Assembly (NCBI GenBank): GCA_943788025.1
Contig: CALSOR010000001.1
Location: forward strand, 3,294-67,293
Reading direction: 5' to 3'
Source of the DNA: JABAAE01 sp905480545
GTDB lineage: Bacteria; Planctomycetota; Planctomycetia; Pirellulales; Pirellulaceae
Length of the DNA: 64,000 nucleotides
Shown here one piece after another: positions 8,301-16,741 of this stretch. Position 1 is the stretch's first letter, and every line of letters starts with the position of its first letter. Under the pieces are notes generated by a model. It did not search any database. It was not told the DNA's origin and worked only from the letters and a program-made list of their open reading frames with translations. The position numbers were made by a program, and so were the translations under genes.

Positions 8301-10840
8301 TTATCGTTTTGTGAATGATTCGTCGGCAATGATACTAACCATCAAATCACGCAATTTGTAATCGTTCTTCTTTGATGCTTCTAAGAGCCGATGAATCATC
8401 TCCGAATCAGCATAAGTCATCTCTCTTCCCATCGCATATCCAGAAAGCTTGGTGAGTATGTTCTCTGGCAATTTTATCTTTGTCTTCGAGCATCAGACTT
8501 TTTAAGACCTTCTATGCCATCGATTGCGCGACCATCACGGTGAACCGCATCAGACTCGACCTTGGTCGTGTCAACAAACTTGCGAGTGATGCGTTCTTTC
8601 TTAACCACTTTACCTTCTCTCTTCTCTTCGTAAGGTACCTTGGTCACGACAAACTTTTGGTAAGTCTCGCGATACCTACCAAAGACATCAAAGTTCTCCA
8701 TGGCCAAACCAAAGGGATCCATCTTAACGTGACAAGAGGCGCAGCTCGGGTTGTTGCGATGCTCATTGATCGTGTCTTTGATGGTGAATGTTTCGGTAGG
8801 CGCTTTCAGGGCTTCTATTTCTTGATTGGCAGGGAGTTTCAAATCCAGCCCATAGATACTTTTAGCCACCCAGGCACCCCGATAGAACGGGTTGGTGAAT
8901 TCACCATTGGTGTTCATCATCAAAATACCCGCCTGCGTCAGTAGGCCACCACGCACGGATTTTTCATCAAGCATGACTTTCTGAAAGACCGCTTCGCGCC
9001 GCGATCTTCTGTCACGTTCTATTCCTGCAGGCAAATATCTTTTTGGCAATCGCTCTTCTTCAGGGAGTTCCAATTTATAAATCTGATTCAAGGGGTGATT
9101 GATCACCACAAAATCAGAATCAATAAAATTGAGAAGGCTTAGATTTTCATTCAAGATCACCTTAAAAAACTCAATACTTTCCTGCCCCATGAAGGGCTTA
9201 AGACCTGTAAATTTTTTAAATGAATATTTGAGCATTTCAGCTTGTGGATTAACGACGTCTATTTTATGAAGCTCGAGCCACTGCTCGGTGAAATCATAAA
9301 CAAAACGCTGGGATTTGGGGTCTTCCAGCATCCTTAAGGCTTCCGCAGAACGAACGCTTGCATCCTTCAACTTCCCTTCGGAAGCCAACTTAATTAAACG
9401 GTCGTCGGGCAGCGAATTCCACAGAAAGTAAGACAACCTGGAGGCAATCGCATAATCGTCGAGATTGAGAGAATCACCTTCGACCTTATACAAAAACTTG
9501 GGTGAGCAGAGCATCATCGTCAAGGCAGACTGCACGGCATCGAGGACGTTTTCATCCGTTTCATATCTCTTTTTTGCCACATCGAAAAATCGCGTCAACT
9601 CGCTGTCACTCACCGGCCGGCGGAAGAGTTTAATGGCCAGCTTTCTAATGAATTGTTGATATTGCTTATGGGGGTCGTGGTCCTTCAGGTCTTCATAGTA
9701 GGTGTTGTAAAACTCGTTTTTTGGAGGCCAACTGTCATAATAGGGCCCAGTCACGTCAACCGAAATGACGTGCAATAACGCTTTTGGCAGTCTGGAGAAC
9801 GCCTTGTCTACCGGCAGCGAGGGTATCGGCTTGAGTTTACTGAGATCCTTGGGCAATGGATAAAGATAATTATAACTATAAAGAACAGCATTCTGTCCTG
9901 GCTCCAAATAGATCCGCACTTTGTCGCTTAATAAAAAATCCTGGGTACTGAGTGCTTTTTTACTGAGCTTAGGGTCGATATTGGTTGTGATTCTCAAGCG
10001 TTCATTTTCTTTACCCAGGTCAACCTTGAAATATAAATCACGCTCCCTAAGAAAAGCGCCGCCAACGCTTGGATCAATAAACGTAAAATGTCCATTGACC
10101 TTCACATCGTAATGGCCTGGCACTGTATCACCATATTTGAATCCAAGCCCAGCGGATGCATCATTGTAGCGATACCCTTCGGTCGTCATACCGTCATTGG
10201 TCCGTTCATAGGGCACAACCCCATCGCTACCTAATCTGCGTCCTAGACCATTATCATAACTATGATTGGTCGTAGAAATCTCGGGCATGCCCCCCACTAC
10301 CTTCTCAGCGATTTCAGAGGCAACTCGGAAATAACTATCCATCGCATAGGGTGACATCACAAGTTTGTCGCCTTCATTGTCAAAACCATCCCTAGTGTTG
10401 TCTACAGGCAGGTAGTTTTTGACTTCTAACTTGGCGAACAAAGCATCATTGATCGTGTTTTCATATTCCGCCCGATTCAAACGCGTGAGAACGCCGGGCA
10501 ACTTTGCTTTGATTGCCAGATACTGTTTGGCCAAGAGCTTTTCAAAAGCGAGCACATCCTTCGCTGAGGGTTTCTTCTCAGCGTCTTCCGGCGGCATCGC
10601 CTTGTCTCTTAACACTTTTAAGAGGTCATTGAGTAACTCTTGATCGTTCCAGTCTTTGTCAGAGAACGTTTCAAAATCATGATCACCCTCGCTCTTTTGA
10701 TTGCCATGACAGCGAACGCAATAGGCGGTTAAGAAGGCTTTACTTTGGCCAAGATCCAGAAGGGGCTTTTCAGCACCAGCCGAAGTGGCATGCCCTAAAG
10801 CCAGGACCATCAAAAACGTGAGGAGAGAATCAGATCTCAT
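8301..10840 (-). CDS. DUF1587/DUF1592/DUF1588/DUF1585 cytochrome-type protein, C-terminus frameshifted
   Basis: A signal peptide starts at the ATG at 10840; the longer frame upstream only translates a palindromic repeat. A PSCyt1-like heme motif CVRCH with MPPED nearby is followed by the DUF1587 block (LTRLNRAEYENTINDAL), DUF1595/1592 (RLSYFLWNSLPDDRL, FTEQWLELHKID) and DUF1588 (GGLLTQAGILMMNTN, CASCHVKMDPFGLAMENFD). The uninterrupted frame stops at 8474. One extra A in the run at 8499-8503 and a second shift near 8470 restore the normal DUF1585 end (LMLEDKDKI, then LSGYAMGREMTYAD, then LRDLMVSIIADE) with a stop at 8301-8303. These planctomycete proteins are exported, probably heme-binding, and of unknown biochemical role. 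It belongs with the DUF1552 proteins upstream. Confidence 0.85.
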
Positions 10841-10882
10841 GGAAACATTCTTTCTGTAGCAGCGCGGGAAAAAACGTGGAAT

Positions 10883-10968
10883 AGGCTTCCAGCCTGTCAA
10901 TAAAACTTGGAATAGGCTTCCAGCCTGTCAAAAAGCACGTGGAAAAATGACAGGCTGGAAGCCTGTCC
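10883..10968. repeat. Palindromic GACAGGCTGGAAGCCTGTC repeats, three copies
   Basis: Two direct copies (10883-10898 and 10913-10930) and one inverted copy (10948-10968) of a core reading GGCTTCCAGCCTGTC. Each unit is itself partly palindromic, and the inverted copy could pair with either direct copy. The element overlaps the falsely extended 5' end of the DUF1592 gene and is not coding. Confidence 0.8.
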
Positions 10969-11055
10969 CACGAATAAATTCACAGCCTCTCCGCGAAAAT
11001 AGAGATCCCCTCGCCAAGCGAAGGGCCCAAACCGAAGTAATTGCTCCCGCGTCCT

Positions 11056-12282
11056 TTACAGCTTGGCACTTTCACTACTGGTGGCAAAGCTGTCGATCTC
11101 GACACCCAGATGCTGCAAGGCTGCGAGGTAGACGTTGTTCCGGTTGTCTGTCCCGTTAAACTTAATATGTTTACCATGCTCAAAGCCACCGCCAGCGACT
11201 ACCACAGGGTTATTCTTCATGCCGTGAGGGCCTTCTTCTTTACTAATACTCAGAGAACTGGTGATCAAACAAACCGTCTGGTCCAGTAAGGTTCCACCCT
11301 CTTTTGTCTTGGTCGATTTGAGTTTTTCCAGGAAACGAGCCGTCTGCATCATATAGCCCTGGTCCGCCTCGACGTTTTTGATAAAGCCCTCTTTGGTAGC
11401 CACTTGGTGAGAATCGGTATGATGACCAAGCCAATTCCATTCCGAATACACGTTGGCCACTCGGGTGACGTCATACTTGAATGCCAGAAAGAGCAAATCC
11501 AAATAAGTTGAACGTTGATTGAAGTGCGGGCACACCAAGATCTTTTGCGAATACTCACTGAGGCCGTCCGTTTTGAACTTTACGTTTTCAGGGAATGGCA
11601 CTTCTACGTCTTTTTGACTCAACCACTGTTCAGCCCTTTGGATAGACTTTTCAGATTCACGCAAACTGGAGAAGTACTCGTCCAATTTGGCACGGTCCCC
11701 CTTGGAAACCTGACTCATTATGCTCTTGGCGTCATCTCTACTTGCATCCAGCATCGATTTTTTGAGCGACAGCAATTCGGCCCGTTTTTTCTTGTCGACT
11801 TTGCCGAAGATGGTTTGGAACAAAATCTGAACGTCCGCGATTGGGGAAACGGGCAATCCACCCTTCCAGGAGATGCCATAGGAATTCCTCTGTTCAACGA
11901 CCAAATTTCTAATGCGCGTGTCATTACCGATGTGAGACGCCGCGACCTCGTCAACCGAGTCTTTAATCAACTGGGGATTTGTGTGGTCCGCATACTCAGC
12001 AAAAGCGTACATCGTGCTTTCGTGATTCCCGTAGTTCCTTAAATTCGTACAGAGAGTGAAATCATCTTTTAAGTGTTCCAGCGGCTTGAATGTAGAAGAG
12101 CTCTGATAGTCCTTGCCTGTCGACGTCGGGAAGTTGTCGGAACACATGCCGTTTCCGATATTCATACAAAACAAACGATTCGCTTTCCCAGCATCATCGC
12201 CCGTGGCCTTTTGACCAAAGCTTTCCAGAGCAGGCAACATCAAAACACAACCCGCGGACTTCAAAACATCTCGCCGTTTCAT
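11056..12282 (-). CDS. DUF1552 family secreted protein
   Basis: 408 residues starting MKRRDVLKSAGCVLMLPALE, a twin-arginine-like export signal. The body shows the DUF1552 pattern: NGMCSDNFPTSTG, VDEVAASHIGN, SYGISWKGG, KLDEYFSSLRESEKSIQRAE, a WNWLGHHTDSHQ segment, GTLLDQTVCLITSSLS, NNPVVVAGGG and NVYLAALQHLGVEI. Genes of this family nearly always accompany DUF1592-type cytochrome proteins in planctomycetes; their activity has not been defined. It lies between such a gene (8301-10840) and a second DUF1552 gene. The 195 nt separating it from that neighbour contain no gene that I can see. Confidence 0.9.
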   Translation of the reverse strand: MKRRDVLKSAGCVLMLPALESFGQKATGDDAGKANRLFCMNIGNGMCSDNFPTSTGKDYQSSSTFKPLEHLKDDFTLCTNLRNYGNHESTMYAFAEYADHTNPQLIKDSVDEVAASHIGNDTRIRNLVVEQRNSYGISWKGGLPVSPIADVQILFQTIFGKVDKKKRAELLSLKKSMLDASRDDAKSIMSQVSKGDRAKLDEYFSSLRESEKSIQRAEQWLSQKDVEVPFPENVKFKTDGLSEYSQKILVCPHFNQRSTYLDLLFLAFKYDVTRVANVYSEWNWLGHHTDSHQVATKEGFIKNVEADQGYMMQTARFLEKLKSTKTKEGGTLLDQTVCLITSSLSISKEEGPHGMKNNPVVVAGGGFEHGKHIKFNGTDNRNNVYLAALQHLGVEIDSFATSSESAKL

Positions 12283-12477
12283 CGGAATAACCTTCTGTCT
12301 CTAAATTCGACATTTCAAATCTACGTTGAGCCGGGAACCGATCCAGACTCGCAACGTTTACGATCATAACACCATCACCTCACATCGGCTTGGTTGCTAA
12401 TTATATCGTTCTCACTTTCTCTTACTCACCGCCGCTTTCATCAGTTTACTGGCTTCCACGGTTTCGTTGCTTTCTGT

Positions 12478-13755
12478 CTATTTGAGAAAGCCTTTCAATG
12501 GCCCTGTGCTGTCGGCGAACCGCTTGAGGTCGGTACCCATCAATTGAGCTTGTGAAAGCCACAGGTTGGCCAACGGCGTATTTTCGGGGCATCGGAGAAT
12601 GCACCCCGTCTTGATTCTGCCGTTGGCGGAACCTGCCACGATAATAGGAAGCTCATTCATGGTGTGATGTTCTCCATCTCCCAATCCAGAACCCAAAGTG
12701 ATCATGGAGTGATCCAACAGCGTGCCCTCCCCCTCCTTGATCGCATCGAGCTGTTCGAGCACTTCGGCAAACAGCTCGACATAGAAACGATCGACTTGAA
12801 CAAGCATCTTTTTCACACGGTCCTGGCCTTGGGCATGAGTGAGTCCATGATGTGATTTTGTGAAATTCAATTCATGGTAGAGTTGCGGCGTGCCCCACCT
12901 TTCGGGTGCGAGCATGAACGTGGCAACATGCGTGAGATCTCCCTGAAATGCCAGCACTAGAAATCTCCCCATCAGTCGTATGTACTCCCCACGCGTCATG
13001 GGCGATTCGCCCGGTTCTTGAATGTCCGCTTTTTTGTGGATTTTGTAGTAGCTGTTGAGCTTCTCAATTTGCCTTTCGACTTCTCTCACCGAAGTAAAGT
13101 ATTCGTCCAGCTTGTCTTTGTCATGATGATTGAGACTCTTCTTAAAATTGGAGGCATCCTGCAAAATCAGGTCCGTAATATCTTTGTCCGATTTACCGGT
13201 TTTGAAAAGAATCTGATAGACGTGGCGTGGATCCTTTATCGACGTCGCCACATGCTCTGGCCCATACCAGGAGATATTGTCTAAGTAAATCGATTCTTTG
13301 AGGTCCTTGAACGTATTGCAGTTCAGCTCCAAGGATCGAATCGGCGTTCGATGGCTTACCTTGTCTGCAATCAAATGATCCAAGGTCCTGTCCATGGGGT
13401 AAACTGATTTGAGCGGACCATGAGGGTCGGCCGAAGACAGGTAGCATGAACTGCATTGATTGTGCACATCGACGCCTCTGACATTGACCCGCGACAACCC
13501 CGTGATCAGCGTGACCTTGTCGCCTACTTTTTTTAGTGGACTTAACGTCGGCATCGACAAAAAGTCCTGACTGTCCTGCTTGGGGAAAAAGTGATCTCTC
13601 ACAAAACCCATCGGCGAATAGAAAGACGCGAAGCGCAAAGACGGCTCCTTCAGCTTGTTGGTTGCCCCCGCTGCTGCAACCGTCTCCAACCAGGGAAGGG
13701 CCATCATGCTGCCACCCGCTCCATACAGAAATTTGCGTCTGTCGGGATTTTTCAT
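12478..13755 (-). CDS. DUF1552 family protein with Tat signal
   Basis: 425 residues. The N-terminus (DRRKFLYGAGGSMMALPWLE) is a clear twin-arginine signal, so export is probably in folded form. DUF1552 features follow: YSPMGFVRDHFFP, LITGLSRVNVRG, VDVHNQCSSCYLS, NISWYGPEHVATS, KLDEYFTSVREVERQIEKL, AFQGDLTHVATFMLAPE, LNFTKSHHGLTH, GTLLDHSMITLGSGLG and ELPIIVAGSANG. Its ATG overlaps the stop of the upstream DUF1592 gene by four bases (ATGA at 13752-13755), so the two are translationally coupled. It is a distinct paralogue of the 11056-12282 protein rather than a recent copy. Confidence 0.92.
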   Translation of the reverse strand: MKNPDRRKFLYGAGGSMMALPWLETVAAAGATNKLKEPSLRFASFYSPMGFVRDHFFPKQDSQDFLSMPTLSPLKKVGDKVTLITGLSRVNVRGVDVHNQCSSCYLSSADPHGPLKSVYPMDRTLDHLIADKVSHRTPIRSLELNCNTFKDLKESIYLDNISWYGPEHVATSIKDPRHVYQILFKTGKSDKDITDLILQDASNFKKSLNHHDKDKLDEYFTSVREVERQIEKLNSYYKIHKKADIQEPGESPMTRGEYIRLMGRFLVLAFQGDLTHVATFMLAPERWGTPQLYHELNFTKSHHGLTHAQGQDRVKKMLVQVDRFYVELFAEVLEQLDAIKEGEGTLLDHSMITLGSGLGDGEHHTMNELPIIVAGSANGRIKTGCILRCPENTPLANLWLSQAQLMGTDLKRFADSTGPLKGFLK

Positions 13756-16367
13756 TTTTCATTACTCTGCGTGAATATTGGGTGAATCACAATGTTTTTG
13801 ATGACAGTTCTCATTTTGTAATCATCTTCTTCGCTCGCCTTCGCAATTTCATCTACGGCAATTCGATCCGGCAAAGTCAGTTCGCGACCCAAGCCATAAG
13901 ATAGCAGATGCTTGATGAACGCCTTGGCAAACACGTCCTTTTCCGTCAGTACGGCGTCCTTGAAACCAACGACATCCTTAAAGTCATGCTTGCCAAACAG
14001 CTTTCCACTGGCATCCACCTTTAAGCCGGTTCGATAATGATCTCGCCAACGACCCAGCAGATCATAATTTTCCAAGGCAAATCCCAAGGGATCAATCTTT
14101 TGGTGGCAGCCCGCACATTGGGAATCACTGCGGTGCTGTTTTAGTTTTTGCCTGATCGTCAAACCTTCTTCTTCAAGTGTTTTGTCGTCCGCCTTTAAGT
14201 CAGGCACGTTGTCCGGCGGAGGCTCCGGAGGATCGTTAAAGATGACCGAAGAGACCCAGGACCCGCGCGTAATCGGTAATGACCGAAACGGACCTGAGGT
14301 CATCACCATCACAGCTCCTGTGGTGATCACGCCGCCGTATCTTCTGTCCGTCAGCTGCGTTCGCGTGAAATCAATGTGGCGTAGGTTCACATTGATTGGA
14401 TAGGTGGCGGCTCTGCCTTGATACCATTCGGCTAACAAGTGACTGCGGTAAGTAAAGTCGGAATCCACGAGATCTAAAATCGGCCTGTTCTCGATGAAAA
14501 CAGTTTCAAAATTCAGCAGCGGCTCCAACATCATATGCATACCTCGCTTGTATGATATTTTGTCGTCGCCACCGAAGTAGTAATCTCGATGGGTCTTAAA
14601 ATCAGGTGATGCAGAAACCAGATTGTTGATCTTTAACCACTGGGGCGCAAAACTGTCGCAGAAGTTTTTCACGCGACGATGGTTGAGCATGCGATCCACT
14701 TGCTCTTTCAAAACCTCCGTGCTTTGAAGCTTTCCCTCGCCAGCCAAGGCCAGCAGTTCATCATCGGGGATCGAACTCCAAAGAAAAAAGGACAAACGCG
14801 TGGCCAGATTAAAGGAGGCTTGATTAGGCACGGCCCTACTTGTCTCGTTGTGGACAAAAATAAATCGCGGAGAAGCCAGAGCCGCCGATACGACGTCTTT
14901 CATGCTCTGGGCAAAATCACCGCCTTTTTCGTACTGCTTGTCAAAATACTTCGTATACAGATTCAAGGTTGCCCGATCAGCGGGAGACTTAAAGGCTTTG
15001 AGAAGAAACTTTTCAATGCGATGATGCGCAATTTGATTGACTGGCTGCTTCGGTTTCAAACGGACATTCTTCTCCCTTTTCCAGCTGCCGACCATCGTAT
15101 CCTCGGCGACTTGCTGATCGCCTACGGCAATACTCCTAATCTGAATCTTGCTCAATCCGGATCGGTACAAACGAATGTTGTTGAGATCTCCATGAAAAGG
15201 TTCGCCGCCATACGAGCCAATTTTCATCGGTTGTGTGCTTTGAGTGTTGAGCTTCCCCTCGATCGCCTTGCTACCGATCTCCTTTCCATCCACAAAGAGA
15301 TTCATTTGCCTTCCGTCGAACGTGCCGGCAACGTGATGCCACTTGCCGTCGCCAATCGCCTTTGGGTTCACAGAAGCGCCGAATTCTACGTAACGGCCGG
15401 CGATGCCAGCGCCCATCCAAAGTCCCCAGGTATCGCCGGTCCTGCCGATTGCCAATAACTGGCGGCGCCATGAATCCTCCCGACGGACAATAGTTTGCCA
15501 TTTGTCGGTTGTTTTGGATGGGCGGATCCACGCGCTGATCGTTAACCCGGTGCTGCGCGTTGCGACGGACCTATCTGCTGTAATGGTACCGAATCCCTTT
15601 GCAGCCTGCGTCTTGGTTGGGTCTTGAAAAAGATCGTTCCAGCTTCGGCAGTTCTTTTCGAAATTCTCTGCATTCACCACCGACCGGCTGAGCTTTAGGA
15701 AGGATTTCATGAGCACGGGAGACATGCTCAGGTGGTCGCCGCGATTGTTGAACCCATTTTCTGCCGGGGGATCCTTGGGAAAAGCCATTACCCCTAGCAA
15801 ACGATTCTCCAGCATTTGCTGCAAGCCCATGATTCGATTCCCGACTCTTACGACCTCGGGCATCCTGCCCGTCTCGGGCCGGAAGTAATTATTGTGGTCT
15901 CTGATGATACGATCACCGATGGAATAAACCCAACAGTCAAGATCAAACAAGTCCCGTACCGCGTTTCCATATTCAAAGCGGTTCATCCGTCTCATTCTGA
16001 AGGGAATCAGCTTTTGGTTACTGACTAATGACCGATTCAATGACCTATTCAAATGGATGAGCAAGGACTGTCGCTGAGTTTCTGAAGGCTGTTTCTCATC
16101 TTCAGGTGGCATTTCATTTTTGTCTAAAGCCTCGATCATCTTTTCGATCAGTTGCGGACTCTTCTCCAGATCTTTCCATGAGGAGATCTCGGTCAGCTTG
16201 ACCTTGCCTTCGGTCTCTTTTCGCCCATGACACTCGTAGCAATATTTTTTAAGCATGGGCTGAATGCGCCCGTTGAAGTCGTCCACGCTTTTACAAGGCT
16301 CTGCAGCTTGCGTCGTCGACGCGAGCAGAAAAGCTGCAAATAGGCCATTCGTAATTAAACGTTTCAT
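13752..16367 (-). CDS. DUF1592-type cytochrome protein with inserted LamG domain
   Basis: The ATG at 16367 is preceded at 4 nt by GGAGG, so the TTG one codon earlier is unlikely. Length is 871 residues. A signal peptide is followed by a heme motif CYECH with MPPED, then the DUF1587 start (FRMRRMNRFEYGNAVRDLF). A Laminin-G/concanavalin-like domain comes next, at about residues 260-420 (STGLTISAWIRPSK, GKWHHVAGTFDGRQMNLFVDG, GDLNNIRLYRSGL). DUF1592 resumes (TRLSFFLWSSIPDDELLALA), with DUF1588 (GGVITTGAVMVMTSG, CAGCHQKIDPLGFALENYD) and DUF1585 (HLLSYGLGRELTLPDR). The domain could bind carbohydrate or a surface partner. It is first gene of the operon with the DUF1552 genes. Confidence 0.9.
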   Translation of the reverse strand: MKRLITNGLFAAFLLASTTQAAEPCKSVDDFNGRIQPMLKKYCYECHGRKETEGKVKLTEISSWKDLEKSPQLIEKMIEALDKNEMPPEDEKQPSETQRQSLLIHLNRSLNRSLVSNQKLIPFRMRRMNRFEYGNAVRDLFDLDCWVYSIGDRIIRDHNNYFRPETGRMPEVVRVGNRIMGLQQMLENRLLGVMAFPKDPPAENGFNNRGDHLSMSPVLMKSFLKLSRSVVNAENFEKNCRSWNDLFQDPTKTQAAKGFGTITADRSVATRSTGLTISAWIRPSKTTDKWQTIVRREDSWRRQLLAIGRTGDTWGLWMGAGIAGRYVEFGASVNPKAIGDGKWHHVAGTFDGRQMNLFVDGKEIGSKAIEGKLNTQSTQPMKIGSYGGEPFHGDLNNIRLYRSGLSKIQIRSIAVGDQQVAEDTMVGSWKREKNVRLKPKQPVNQIAHHRIEKFLLKAFKSPADRATLNLYTKYFDKQYEKGGDFAQSMKDVVSAALASPRFIFVHNETSRAVPNQASFNLATRLSFFLWSSIPDDELLALAGEGKLQSTEVLKEQVDRMLNHRRVKNFCDSFAPQWLKINNLVSASPDFKTHRDYYFGGDDKISYKRGMHMMLEPLLNFETVFIENRPILDLVDSDFTYRSHLLAEWYQGRAATYPINVNLRHIDFTRTQLTDRRYGGVITTGAVMVMTSGPFRSLPITRGSWVSSVIFNDPPEPPPDNVPDLKADDKTLEEEGLTIRQKLKQHRSDSQCAGCHQKIDPLGFALENYDLLGRWRDHYRTGLKVDASGKLFGKHDFKDVVGFKDAVLTEKDVFAKAFIKHLLSYGLGRELTLPDRIAVDEIAKASEEDDYKMRTVIKNIVIHPIFTQSNEK

Positions 16368-16404
16368 CAAACCTCCTGACCAGTGTTTTTGTCAGTATGG
16401 CTTA

Positions 16405-16481
16405 GTAGCCTTTCGCTCCGAGAAAGGAGCATTTCTGTTTTCGTTTTTGAGACGCCATTTTCGCGGAGCGAAAGACGACTA
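16405..16481. repeat. Two REP-like palindromic repeats
   Basis: A degenerate copy at 16405-16431 (CCTTTCGCTCCGAGAAAGG core) in one orientation and a better copy at 16455-16481 (TTTTCGCGGAGCGAAAGACG) in the other. They match the repeats at 4.2 and 6.9 kb and mark the right edge of the repeat-bearing block. Confidence 0.7.
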
Positions 16482-16630
16482 TGTTTTTCCACCGTCACTT
16501 CTTTGCTTCCATGGCGATCATCTCGGCGGCCAGGGCATTGGGGGCCGCATGCCCCACCTCCCTCAGTAGATGTGAGGTCCACGACCGAAAAAGCCAAATG
16601 GCATTTCCGATCCAAAACGGCCGGTGAATC

Positions 16631-16741
16631 TAGGTCGTCCGTGTCATTCAAGTCCCGCGTTAGCGAGAAAATATATCCGAGCAAACGAGTTTGGATTTCT
16701 TTGAATCGCGAGCCAAATTCCAATGAGGTTTTGTCGGACAT
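16631..16741 (-). pseudogene. ECF sigma factor, N-terminal fragment
   Basis: From the ATG at 16741 the first 37 residues match region 2 of an ECF sigma factor of the planctomycete type: SLEFGSRFKEIQTRLLGYI, then FSLTRDLNDTDDL. The similarity ends abruptly after DDL, where LFQ/ET-type sequence should follow, and the frame then runs through unrelated sequence, including the palindromic repeats, to 16367. In another frame near 16500-16570 there is VGHAAPNALAAEMIAMEAKK followed by a stop, which looks like the end of a different protein. This is a deletion remnant, not a working sigma factor. Sigma factors often precede DUF1592-type genes, so it may once have regulated the operon on its left. Confidence 0.55.
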
